A program made the position numbers and the translations under genes. A stretch of DNA of 64,000 nucleotides from Olsenella profusa F0195 (GTDB taxonomy: Bacteria; Actinomycetota; Coriobacteriia; Coriobacteriales; Atopobiaceae). This document shows, one piece after another, positions 1-8,149 of the stretch. Each line of letters starts with the position of its first letter. The stretch's first letter is position 1. The stretch is taken from positions 62,001-126,000 of the forward strand of contig NZ_AWEZ01000069.1 of assembly GCF_000468755.1 (NCBI RefSeq). The letters are read 5' to 3'. The notes under the pieces are model-generated. The model did not search any database, was not told where the DNA came from, and worked only from the letters and a program-made list of their open reading frames with translations.

Positions 1-509
1 ATGCGTCCGACCTCGTCGCGCACATCAAGCACCGTACCCCCGAGGTGTGCGTGGGCGGCGCCTGCTACCCCGAGGGCCACGTGGAGTGCGAGAGCCTGGA
101 CGCCGACATCGAGGCGCTCAAGCGCAAGCAGGATGCGGGCGTCGACTTCCTGGTGACGCAGCTCTTCTTCATGAACGAAGACTTCTATCGCTTCCGCGAG
201 CGCTGCGTGCGGGCCCGCATCAAGGTGCCCATCGTCTGTGGCATCATGCCCTTCACCAGCGTCCGGCAGATCCAGCGCATGGCCTTCAGCTGCGGCGCGT
301 CCATTCCCGCCAAGGTCGTGAAGCGCCTCGTGCGGGCCGGGGAGGATCCGGCGGCCCAGCGTGCGGCGGGTGTTGAGTACGCCTGCGAACAGCTCTGCGA
401 CCTTGCGGCAAACGGCGTGGACGGCCTGCACGTCTACAGCATGAACAGGCCCGAGGTCGGCAGTGCGGCGCACGAGGCCCTGCTCGCCTGCGGCTACCTG
501 GGGGCGTAG
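1..509 (+). CDS. metF: Methylenetetrahydrofolate reductase, C-terminal part (partial)
   Basis: The reading frame is open from the window edge (first whole codon at base 3) to TAG at 507-509; the start lies upstream. The product reduces 5,10-methylene-THF to 5-methyl-THF, the methyl donor for the MetH encoded just downstream. Visible family signatures are the GGACYPEGH stretch near the start, the VDFLVTQLFF strand with the conserved Gln, and the PIVCGIMP loop of the TIM barrel. About 168 residues are present, roughly the last 55-60% of a typical MetF. The next gene begins 4 bases after the stop, so a metF-activator-metH operon is likely. The family is clear; the missing N-terminus cannot be judged. 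Confidence 0.93.
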   Translation, partial: ASDLVAHIKHRTPEVCVGGACYPEGHVECESLDADIEALKRKQDAGVDFLVTQLFFMNEDFYRFRERCVRARIKVPIVCGIMPFTSVRQIQRMAFSCGASIPAKVVKRLVRAGEDPAAQRAAGVEYACEQLCDLAANGVDGLHVYSMNRPEVGSAAHEALLACGYLGA

Positions 510-513
510 GCGC

Positions 514-1269
514 ATGGCGGGATGCGACGGCGGGGCACGGCGGGTCGCCGCGGGCGTTGCTGCGGCCCCCACCTACCACGACCTCGCCATCATGTCGATG
601 GACCGCGGCGAGGTGCTGCGCTACATGGGATACCATGGGCAGGGCCTCGGCCCCGATCTGGGCTCGCGCATCGACGAGGCCATGGCGCGCTGTCTGGAGG
701 TCTCACGTCCGCGTGCGGCCGTGGCGGTCTTCGAGGTGGCGGGTCGCACGGACGACGGGGTGCCGGAGGTGAGCCTGGCGGGCACCCCGCTCGTGCTGCG
801 TGGCAGCTCCATCGCCAGGCACCTGGACGGGGCGGTCGCCGCAGGCGTCATGGCCGTGACGCTTGGCATGGGTGACGAGCGCGAGCTCCATCGGCTCTCG
901 CTCGTGGACCCCGTGGGCCAGGTGCTCTTCGACGCGGCCTCCACCACGCTCGTGGAGCGGGCGGCCGATGCTGCCGAGGCGCTGCTCGTGGGTGCTGCGG
1001 CCGCCGGGGGCCTCCACTGCAACGTCCGCTTCTCCCCCGGCTATGGCGACCTGCCGATGGACACGCAGCCGCCCCTGCTGGCCGCCCTGGGTGCCTCGCG
1101 CCTGGGCATCACGCTGTCACCCACCTATCTCATGACGCCCACCAAGAGCGTGACCGCCGTGGTGGGCCTGTTCGACACGCCACAGGCCGGTGCGCACGCA
1201 AGCTGCGCCGACTGCCTATGCTCGGATTTCTGCATCATACGAAGGACGGGGACGACCTGCCATGGATGA
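514..1269 (+). CDS. Stand-alone B12-dependent methionine synthase activation-domain protein
   Basis: 251 residues starting at ATG 514; ATG 592 is an alternative. The second half carries the SAM-dependent reactivation signature seen at the C-terminus of full-length MetH: an R-x-S-P-G-Y-G-D-L-P core followed by LGITLSPTYLMTPTKSVTAVVGL. The likely job is to re-methylate oxidised cob(II)alamin on MetH using SAM and a reductant. The tail has closely spaced cysteines (CADCLCSDFC), which could bind a metal or an Fe-S centre; that is inference. It lies between metF and metH, and its stop overlaps the metH start by 8 bases, implying translational coupling. The adjacent MetH lacks this domain, which supports the assignment. 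Confidence 0.85.
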   Translation: MAGCDGGARRVAAGVAAAPTYHDLAIMSMDRGEVLRYMGYHGQGLGPDLGSRIDEAMARCLEVSRPRAAVAVFEVAGRTDDGVPEVSLAGTPLVLRGSSIARHLDGAVAAGVMAVTLGMGDERELHRLSLVDPVGQVLFDAASTTLVERAADAAEALLVGAAAAGGLHCNVRFSPGYGDLPMDTQPPLLAALGASRLGITLSPTYLMTPTKSVTAVVGLFDTPQAGAHASCADCLCSDFCIIRRTGTTCHG

Positions 1270-3772
1270 GACGACTGCGACGAGCCCTGAGCCAGTGGCA
1301 CCGCACCCTGGCGCCTCTCGGCAACGCGAGCTGCGCGTGCGCGACGAGCACCTCCGGCGCGTGCTTGCGGGAGAGGACCTCCTGCTCTTCGATGGCGCCA
1401 TGGGCACGCAGCTCCAGGCGCGCGGCATGGCCGCCGGCGCGACGCCCGAGCTGCTCTGCCTCAGAGCACCTGAGATGATAGAGGACATCCACCGCGCCTA
1501 CATCGTGGCCGGCAGCGAGGTGGTGACCACCAACACCTTTGGTGCGAGTCCGCTCAAGCTGGACGGTGCGGCCCCGGTCGAGGAGATCGTCTCGGCGGCG
1601 GTGGGGTGCGCGAGACGTGCGGGCGCACGCTATGTGGCGGCCGACATCGGCCCCACGGGAGCGCTGCTGGAGCCCATGGGCACGCTGCCCTTCGATGAGG
1701 CCTACGAGCAGTTTGCCTGTCAGGTGAGGGCGGCCGACGCGGCGGGCGCCGACCTCCTCGTCATCGAGACGATGGCCGACCTCGCGGAGGCCAAGGCGGC
1801 CCTGCTTGCCGCCAAGGAGAACTCCGATCTGCCCACCTTCGTGACGATGACCTTCGACGAGGGCGGGCGCACCTTCCTGGGCACCACGCCCGAGGTGGCC
1901 GCCATCACCCTGAGCGCGCTGGGTGCCGACGTGGTGGGCATCAACTGCTCGCTGGGCCCCGCCGACGTGGCACCGCTCGTGCGGCGCATGCTGCCCTGGT
2001 CGCGCGTGCCGGTGATGGTGCAGGCCAACGCCGGCCTGCCGCGCGTGGAGGGGGGCGTGACGGTCTACGACGTGCGTCCCGAGGAGTACTGCGCCGAGGT
2101 GGCGGGCATGCTCGATGCGGGCGTGACCGTGATCGGTGGCTGCTGCGGCACCACGCCGGAGTACATCCGCCGGGAGGCAGAGCTCCTCGTGGGCCGCACG
2201 CCCACGCCGCGCCGGGTGCGTGACGACTTCGTGGTCGCCAGCGCACAGGCGTCCTGTGCGCTGGGGATGGGGCAGGTGGGCGTCATCGGGGAGCGCATCA
2301 ACCCCACGGGCAAGCGGCACATGAGGGAGGCCCTGCGCTCGGGCGACTTCGACTACATCATGTCGCTCGCCATCGAGCAGGATGAGGCGGGCGCCCAGAT
2401 CCTCGACGTCAATGCGGGCCTGCCCGAGATAGACGAGGGCGCCACGCTCAAGCGCCTGATGGGCGACCTCTCCAGCGTCACGACCCTGCCCCTGCAGGTG
2501 GACTCCGCCGTGCCCGCGACCATCGAGGCCGCCGTGCGCGGCTATGCCGGCAAGCCCATCATCAACTCCACCAACGGCCGCGCCGACACGCTTGCCGCCG
2601 TCGTGCCCCTCGCCGCCCACTACGGCTGCGCCCTCGTGGGCCTCACCATCGACGAGGAGGGGATCCCGGCGACGGCCGAGGGGCGTCTGGCCATCGCGCG
2701 CAGGATCGTGGCCGCCACCGATGCGGCCGGCCTGCCGCGCCAGGACGTGGCCATCGACTGCCTGGCCATGGCCGCCTCGACGGACCAGACGGCGCCGCGC
2801 GCCATCCTCGACGGCATCGCCCTCATCAAGCGCGAGCTGCCGGGCGTGCGCTGCGTGCTGGGCGTCTCCAACATCAGCTTCGGCCTGCCCTTCCGCCCGC
2901 TCGTGAACGCCACGTTCCTGGCGGCGGCCCTCTCGGCGGGGCTCGACCTGGCCATCATCAATCCCTGGCAGCAGCGCATGATGGACGTGGTCAACTCGTG
3001 GCGCGTGCTGTCCGGCGAGGACGAGCGCGCGCAGTCCTATGTCGCTGCATATGCGGCGCGCAGCGACGCCGTGCCACGGGATGGGGGGAAGGCCCCCGCC
3101 GCGCCTTCCGCCGCGACGCCTCCCGACGCGGTGGCATCCGCCAGCCTCGGCGAGCAGGCGCGCTCACTCGTCCTGGCGGGGCGCAGGGGGGCCATGGCCG
3201 ATGTCACCCGGCGGCTGCTGGAGGAGCACGACGCCCTGCACGTGATAAACGACGTGCTCATTCCCGCGCTCGACGAGGTGGGGGAGCGCTTCGAGCGGGG
3301 CACGTTCTTCCTGCCCCAGCTCATGGCCTCCGCCGAGGCGGCCAAGGCGGGCTTTGCGGTCATCCGCGAGGCAAGCTCCACCGGCAGGCGGGCCGTGGCC
3401 TCAAAGGGCACCGTGATCATCTGCACCGTGAAGGGCGACATCCACGACATCGGCAAGAACATCGTGCGCATGCTGCTCGAGAACTATGGCTTCGACGTCG
3501 TGGACCTGGGGCGCGACGTGGACCCCCGGCTGGTCGTCGATGCCGTGCGCGAGCGCCATGCGCGGCTCGTGGGCCTCTCGGCGCTCATGACGGCGACCGT
3601 GCCCGCCATGGCCGAGACCATCGAGCTGCTCCGCCAGGAGGCGCCCTGGTGCAAGGTGGTGGTGGGCGGGGCCGTGCTCACGCCCGAGTACGCCCAGATG
3701 GTCGGCGCGGACTTCTATGCCAAGGACGCCACCGAGACCGCGCGCATCGCCGAGGAGGTGCTGGGCACCTAG
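1262..3772 (+). CDS. metH: Cobalamin-dependent methionine synthase lacking the activation domain
   Basis: 836 residues from ATG 1262. The domains in order are homocysteine S-methyltransferase (about 30-320), pterin-binding (about 340-610) and cobalamin cap plus B12-binding Rossmann domain (about 640-836). The zinc ligands are visible as Cys229 (GINCSLGP) and Cys294-Cys295 (GGCCGTTPEY). The B12 motif DxHxxG is DIHDIG, with His728 as the expected lower axial ligand. Canonical MetH has about 1230 residues and ends in an activation domain; this one stops after the B12 domain, and that function is supplied by the separate upstream gene. The TAG stop shares a CTAG with the stop of the convergent ECF S-component gene, leaving no intergenic DNA. 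Confidence 0.95.
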   Translation: MDETTATSPEPVAPHPGASRQRELRVRDEHLRRVLAGEDLLLFDGAMGTQLQARGMAAGATPELLCLRAPEMIEDIHRAYIVAGSEVVTTNTFGASPLKLDGAAPVEEIVSAAVGCARRAGARYVAADIGPTGALLEPMGTLPFDEAYEQFACQVRAADAAGADLLVIETMADLAEAKAALLAAKENSDLPTFVTMTFDEGGRTFLGTTPEVAAITLSALGADVVGINCSLGPADVAPLVRRMLPWSRVPVMVQANAGLPRVEGGVTVYDVRPEEYCAEVAGMLDAGVTVIGGCCGTTPEYIRREAELLVGRTPTPRRVRDDFVVASAQASCALGMGQVGVIGERINPTGKRHMREALRSGDFDYIMSLAIEQDEAGAQILDVNAGLPEIDEGATLKRLMGDLSSVTTLPLQVDSAVPATIEAAVRGYAGKPIINSTNGRADTLAAVVPLAAHYGCALVGLTIDEEGIPATAEGRLAIARRIVAATDAAGLPRQDVAIDCLAMAASTDQTAPRAILDGIALIKRELPGVRCVLGVSNISFGLPFRPLVNATFLAAALSAGLDLAIINPWQQRMMDVVNSWRVLSGEDERAQSYVAAYAARSDAVPRDGGKAPAAPSAATPPDAVASASLGEQARSLVLAGRRGAMADVTRRLLEEHDALHVINDVLIPALDEVGERFERGTFFLPQLMASAEAAKAGFAVIREASSTGRRAVASKGTVIICTVKGDIHDIGKNIVRMLLENYGFDVVDLGRDVDPRLVVDAVRERHARLVGLSALMTATVPAMAETIELLRQEAPWCKVVVGGAVLTPEYAQMVGADFYAKDATETARIAEEVLGT

Positions 3773-4488
3773 TCGCCGTGGCCATCCCGACCGGAGAGGT
3801 CGTACTTTGCCACCACGCGCCGGATGGAGCGGCCCCAGGGCAGCCAGATAAGGGCCAGGAAGCCCACGGTCGCAAGGCCGTGCACCACGTCCCAGGGCGC
3901 GGCCGCCGCATAGCCCGCGAGCACCCCGGCAGCCGTGAGCGGGCGCACGAAGCCCAGGACGTACCAGCCGTTGAGGATGGCACCATAGAGCAGGGCGGAG
4001 GCGAAGCCGTACGCGAGGAGCGCCCAGCGATGGCGGCGCAGCGCCCCGGCATCGGCGAGGACGCCGGCAAGGTAGCCGACGAGCCCCCAGGCATACATCT
4101 GCCAGGGCGTCCAGGCTCCCTGGCCAAAGAAGGCGTTGGAGACGAGCGCCGCGAGGGCGCCGACCATGAAGCCGTTGCGGCGACCGAGCAGGGACCCGGC
4201 GACGATGGCGATGGCGGAGACGGGCTTCACGTCGGGCAGGGGTGCGAAGAGCACGCGCCCGGCAGCGGCGAGCGAGGCAAGGACCACCGTGGGCATGACC
4301 TGGCGGAGCGCTGGCCGCGAGGCCTCGTAGCCAGCAAAGACGAGCAGGAGCGCGAGCAGCGCGACCAGCATCGTGAGCCCCGCCGTGGCCTCGATGCCGA
4401 GGATGGTGCAGGCGGCCATGGAGAGTGGCACGGCGGCAAGCGCGAGGGGCTCGAGCGCATGGAGCAGCCGTGCCCTGTGGCTACCCAT
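3769..4488 (-). CDS. ECF transporter substrate-binding (S) component, probably for cobalamin
   Basis: 239 residues, almost entirely hydrophobic, with about six predicted membrane helices. Typical S-component loops are present: DVKPVSAIAIVAGSLLGRR, then SNAFFGQGAWTPWQM. The protein should bind a vitamin at the membrane and associate with the T and A subunits encoded directly upstream. Its ATG overlaps the end of the ATPase gene by 8 bases, so it is the last gene of the operon. Substrate is inferred: the two DUF4430 (transcobalamin-C-terminal-like) proteins in the same operon and the adjacent cobalamin-dependent metH point to B12 or a corrinoid precursor. Another vitamin cannot be excluded from sequence alone. 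Confidence 0.8.
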   Translation of the reverse strand: MGSHRARLLHALEPLALAAVPLSMAACTILGIEATAGLTMLVALLALLLVFAGYEASRPALRQVMPTVVLASLAAAGRVLFAPLPDVKPVSAIAIVAGSLLGRRNGFMVGALAALVSNAFFGQGAWTPWQMYAWGLVGYLAGVLADAGALRRHRWALLAYGFASALLYGAILNGWYVLGFVRPLTAAGVLAGYAAAAPWDVVHGLATVGFLALIWLPWGRSIRRVVAKYDLSGRDGHGD

Positions 4489-5974
4489 GCCAGATCCAGC
4501 TGTTCTCGAAGAACGTCCCGATCGGCTCGGTCGTGGCGATGTCGCCGTCGAAGAGCAGGGACACCGAGTCCGCGACCGCGTGGCAGAACGCCAGGTCGTG
4601 CGTGGCGATGATGACGGTCGCGCCCGCGTCGCGCGCGGCCGCCACGGCGCGGGCGACCGCAGCGCGGGCGGCGTGGTCGAGCCCCGTGGTGGGCTCGTCG
4701 AGCAGCAGCAGGCGCGGGTGGGTGATCAGGAGCTTCGCGAGGGCCACGAGCTGCTGCTGGCCGGTCGAGAGGTCGTAGGGGTGGCGCTGCCAGAGCGCGT
4801 CCGCGGGCGCTCCCAGCAGCTCCGACAGCAGCCCTTGAGCCGCCGCGCCGTCATAGCCTGCCGACCCCGACCACTCCAGGAGCTCCCCTGCCACCGTCTC
4901 GCGCGCAAGCAGCGCCTTGGGACCCTGCGGGAGCAGCGCCTGGCTCATGGCCAGCTCGTGCCCCACACGCACGTTCCCTCGCTGGGGCCGGGCCATCTGG
5001 GCCACGAGCGACAGGAGCGTGGACTTGCCCGAGCCGTTGGCGCCCACGAGGGCACGCACCTCGTGGGCGCCAACGGCAAGGCTGCAGCCCCGGCAGACCC
5101 ACCCCTCGCCGCGCGCATAGCGAAACCACACGTCGGAGAGGCGCACGGCCACAGGCTGGTTCCCGCCGTCGTCCCGCGGTGGCTCCCGTGGCAGGGAGCG
5201 GGCCGTACGCAACGCGTCCAGCTCGCACGGCGCGACCGTTCCCGCCCGCCCACCCTCGCCCAGGGCGAGCGCCATCGTCGCATAGTCGGCCATGACCTCT
5301 GGCGCATGGGTCGCCACGACCACGGTGACGTCCAGCTCGCGGTTCACGCGAAAGAGCAGTCCCAGGAAGTTCTTGGCCGCCACGGGGTCGAGCATCGAGG
5401 TTGGCTCGTCCAACAGCAGGAGCCGCGGTCGCATCACCAGCGTCGCGGCAAGGGCCACCACCTGTCGCTGCCCGCCGGAGAGCTCATCCGTCATGCGGCG
5501 GAACCAGCGGTCGATGCCCAGGAAGTAGCCCGTCTCGGCGATGCGGCGACGCATCTCGTCCTGGGCGACCCCCAACCCCTCCAACCCAAAGGCCATCTCG
5601 TGCCAGACGGTGTCACAGACGATCTGGTTATCGGGACTCTGAAAGACGTACCCCACGCTCGCGGCCGAGAGCAGGGGGTCCCCTGCGAGCGCAGCGGTCT
5701 CGTGGCCAAAGACGCGGACCCGTCCGGCGATCGTGCCAACCGGCGCGATCTCGGGCTTGGCGAGGCGCAGAAGCGTCGTCTTGCCGCTGCCCGTTGCCCC
5801 CACCAGCAGGCAGAACGCACCTTGGGGAATGGAGAGCGACGCGTCGTCCAGGACACGGGGGCCGTCCGCCCGCCCGTCCGCACCGTCCGCGTCCGGTGGG
5901 GGATAGGAGAAGCTGACATGCCCAAACTCGAGCGCCGTCTCGCGATCGGGCGGCTCACGCCTTCGCATGTCCAT
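4481..5974 (-). CDS. ECF transporter duplicated ATPase (fused A-A')
   Basis: 497 residues from ATG 5974, with two complete ABC ATPase units in one chain. Unit 1 (about 15-245) has Walker A GATGSGKTT, a Q-loop FQSPDNQ, signature LSGGQ and Walker B LLLLDEPTS. Unit 2 (about 275-490) has Walker A GANGSGKST, signature STGQQ and Walker B LLLLDEPTT. ECF importers need two ATPase units, so one fused polypeptide suffices. The unit 2 signature, STGQQ, is degenerate compared with LSGGQ, as is common in A' subunits. It overlaps the T-component gene by 20 bases upstream and the S-component gene by 8 bases downstream. The 25 codons before ATG 5974 are open but not conserved-looking. Confidence 0.92.
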   Translation of the reverse strand: MDMRRREPPDRETALEFGHVSFSYPPPDADGADGRADGPRVLDDASLSIPQGAFCLLVGATGSGKTTLLRLAKPEIAPVGTIAGRVRVFGHETAALAGDPLLSAASVGYVFQSPDNQIVCDTVWHEMAFGLEGLGVAQDEMRRRIAETGYFLGIDRWFRRMTDELSGGQRQVVALAATLVMRPRLLLLDEPTSMLDPVAAKNFLGLLFRVNRELDVTVVVATHAPEVMADYATMALALGEGGRAGTVAPCELDALRTARSLPREPPRDDGGNQPVAVRLSDVWFRYARGEGWVCRGCSLAVGAHEVRALVGANGSGKSTLLSLVAQMARPQRGNVRVGHELAMSQALLPQGPKALLARETVAGELLEWSGSAGYDGAAAQGLLSELLGAPADALWQRHPYDLSTGQQQLVALAKLLITHPRLLLLDEPTTGLDHAARAAVARAVAAARDAGATVIIATHDLAFCHAVADSVSLLFDGDIATTEPIGTFFENSWIWHG

Positions 5975-6941
5975 GGCCGCCCTCCCCTGCGGTTGACGCT
6001 GCGCACGCGCCGCGGTGGGCCGACATGCAGGCCGCCCGTGCGCTGGCATGAGGCGCCCCAGCGCCTGTCCGCTCGATGTGGGACCAGCGCGCCCGCTCGC
6101 GCAGCGTCAGGGCCGCGGGCAGCAGCGTCAGCACGGCATAGGGCGCATAGCCCCACCAGACGACCAGCGTGGGGGTCGTGGGATAGAAGTGCCATTGCGC
6201 ACAGGCGACGGCGGCGAGCAGGACGTTCGCCCCCACGAGCGCGCCTACCCCAAGGAGGGCCAGGGCATCGCGGTCCCCGAGGCGCTCGGTCGCATAGCTC
6301 GTCCGGTGGGGGGCCGCCTGCCATGCGCGGGCGCGCATGGCGTCGGCACGTTCGAGGGAGCCCTCCATCGCCCAGCCCATGAGCGTGGTCGTGAGGCTCA
6401 CGGCCCCCTGCAGCGACGGGCGGCCATCGGCCCCAGAGGAGCTGCAGGCCCGTCGCACGGTCCGCGCCTCGGTGCCGCGTCGGACGAGCCGTGCCGACAG
6501 CTGCGCCGTCATGGAGACCATGAGCGCGACCACGGGCAGGCGCCGCCCCATGAGCCCCATCAGGCGGTCGTTCGTCAGGACGCGTGATGCCCCCTCGAAC
6601 CAGAGGATCACGGCGATCAGGACGGATCCCATGCAGGCCCCATAGACCAGTGACTCGCGGTAGACGACAAGGGGTCCCACCTGCGCAAGCGCGGTCGAGC
6701 CCGACGCCGAGAACAGCGGGTTGGCAAGCGTGATGAGCACGAGCAGGGGAAGCTGCCAGCGCAGCTTGCGCAGCGTCCCCCGCACGCCCAGGGCACAGAG
6801 CGCGAACGCGAGGGCGCCTGCCAGCGAGAGGGCCACGTAGACGGGCTGCATCACGAACATGGCAAGCAGCAGCGCGCCCGAGAAGTAGGCGACGGCAACG
6901 CTCGCATGCGTCGTCTCGAAGGCAAGGTGGGCGGTGTCCAT
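5955..6941 (-). CDS. ECF transporter transmembrane (T) component
   Basis: 328 residues from ATG 6941, which sits 14 bases after the upstream DUF4430 gene; ATG 6983 would overlap that gene. Several hydrophobic segments flank a cytoplasmic region containing the T-component coupling motif SLERADAMRARAW (A-R-A type), which engages the ATPase grooves. A second arginine-rich stretch, RLVRRGTEARTVRRAC, matches the first coupling helix. The gene overlaps the downstream ATPase gene, so the A:T:S set is co-translated. The C-terminal 35 residues are rich in Ala, Arg and His and are not family-like. The role is membrane scaffold for the ECF complex, with substrate set by the S component. Confidence 0.88.
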   Translation of the reverse strand: MDTAHLAFETTHASVAVAYFSGALLLAMFVMQPVYVALSLAGALAFALCALGVRGTLRKLRWQLPLLVLITLANPLFSASGSTALAQVGPLVVYRESLVYGACMGSVLIAVILWFEGASRVLTNDRLMGLMGRRLPVVALMVSMTAQLSARLVRRGTEARTVRRACSSSGADGRPSLQGAVSLTTTLMGWAMEGSLERADAMRARAWQAAPHRTSYATERLGDRDALALLGVGALVGANVLLAAVACAQWHFYPTTPTLVVWWGYAPYAVLTLLPAALTLRERARWSHIERTGAGAPHASARAACMSAHRGACAASTAGEGGHGHAKA

Positions 6942-6955
6942 GGCCTGCACCGGCG

Positions 6956-8149
6956 CTACTGGGTGACGTTGACGTAGGACCACACGATGACGTCCCCCTC
7001 GGAAAGGGTGTAGGAGGCTGCGGAACGGTCGGGCTCGATGCCATTGACGGCGTAGGTCCAGCCGCTGCCGCTGCCGTGCTCCTTTTCGGCAAGCCCATCG
7101 ATGCTCGACACGTAGACACCGTAGCTCGTCTGGCGTGCGTTGACGCCCACCCCGGTGGCCACCAGCGCGTCGTAGGCCGTCGAGCCTGCGGGTACGGTGA
7201 CTGCGACGGAGTTCGATCCCCGGCCGGCCGCACTGCCATCGACGGTGACGGTGACGGTGATCCTCGCATCCGTCGGTGCGGGATCCCTCGGTTGGCTTGG
7301 GGTGGCCGTCGCACCGGAGCCCGAGGAGGAGCCGCCACCCGTGTCGGAGCCAGGCACGGAACCCGTGCCGGACGAGGAGAGTGCGCTGCCTCCCGTGGTG
7401 GACGTGGTGGTCAGCACCTCGCCGCCCGACGTGACCGATGGCTCGACCGAGACCGGCGAGGCGTCCGGCAGCGTGGGAACCGCCTCCGTGGACTGTGGGC
7501 AGTCGGGGCCGATGCCCAGGCTGGCATAGGCGTCTCCCGAGAGGGCATAGGAGGACGCCCGGGAGAGCAGGAAGGGTAGGTCACCGGAGGTGGGGGCGTC
7601 ATCCGTGCCGTACGACACGGCCATGCGCACCGCCCCCGCGCCATCCTCGGCAATCCACGTGACCTGGGGCACCTCCACGCCCGTCGTCGCCTCCCAGGTC
7701 GCAAGCGCTGCCGCGCGCCTGGCGGTGAGCGAGGCCATCGTGGGGGCATCGTCGAGCTCGACCTGATCGACCCAGATGCCGTCCTGCGTGAGGACGACGG
7801 TGGCCTGGTCGGGAGGGACGGATACGTCGGCACCGTCAAACTGCAGCGCGCCGAGGGCGGCCACCACGTCATCATGCGAGAGGGTCGCTGTGGTGGCAGC
7901 TGTGCTGGCGTCGCCGTTCAGGTCGAACGTGCCGCTGGGGTCGGTGTCGTTCGTCGTGGTGAGGGCGCCCGATCCCGTGAGCCAGGCGAGGGGGTCGCGT
8001 CCCTGCGTGTACTCGGACATCGACCACGCGCAGAACGCGACGACCACTACGGCAAATGCGACGAGCAGGATGCGGAGGTGCCTCGAGACACGAGACCCGC
8101 GTGTGGCCTCGTCCCGCTCGTCATCCCCTGTGGTGCCGTGAGCTGTCAT
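6956..8149 (-). CDS. Membrane-anchored DUF4430 (transcobalamin-C-terminal-like) protein
   Basis: 397 residues from ATG 8149. There is a charged cytoplasmic N-terminus, one membrane segment (about 28-45, ILLVAFAVVVVAFCAW), an extracellular globular part, a Ser/Thr/Gly-rich linker (about 230-290) and a C-terminal DUF4430 domain (about 300-397) containing TAYDALVATG, a YGVYVSSIDG strand and a GWTYAVNG core. InterPro relates DUF4430 to the C-terminal lobe of transcobalamin and intrinsic factor. Position between a larger DUF4430 protein and the ECF genes suggests it captures a corrinoid at the outer face and hands it to the S component; that is inference. The start overlaps the upstream gene end by 29 bases. 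Confidence 0.8.
   Translation of the reverse strand: MTAHGTTGDDERDEATRGSRVSRHLRILLVAFAVVVVAFCAWSMSEYTQGRDPLAWLTGSGALTTTNDTDPSGTFDLNGDASTAATTATLSHDDVVAALGALQFDGADVSVPPDQATVVLTQDGIWVDQVELDDAPTMASLTARRAAALATWEATTGVEVPQVTWIAEDGAGAVRMAVSYGTDDAPTSGDLPFLLSRASSYALSGDAYASLGIGPDCPQSTEAVPTLPDASPVSVEPSVTSGGEVLTTTSTTGGSALSSSGTGSVPGSDTGGGSSSGSGATATPSQPRDPAPTDARITVTVTVDGSAAGRGSNSVAVTVPAGSTAYDALVATGVGVNARQTSYGVYVSSIDGLAEKEHGSGSGWTYAVNGIEPDRSAASYTLSEGDVIVWSYVNVTQ

Noticed and set aside
1235-2620. 461-codon minus-strand frame across metH
   Set aside because: It is a His/Gly/Arg-rich shadow frame opposite a well-supported metH with intact zinc and pterin motifs.
2998-6382. Long plus-strand frames (537 and 669 codons) opposite the ECF genes
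   Set aside because: They are Arg/Gly/His-rich shadow translations; the minus strand has complete ABC, T and S component signatures.
5491-7338. 615-codon minus-strand frame overlapping the T component and ATPase
   Set aside because: Out of frame with all recognised motifs and Arg/Pro-rich; the real genes occupy the other minus-strand frames.
7190-7420. Regulatory direct repeats (gacggtgacggtgacggtga) in the DUF4430 gene
   Set aside because: They simply encode an alternating Thr-Val strand and a Ser/Gly linker of the protein.
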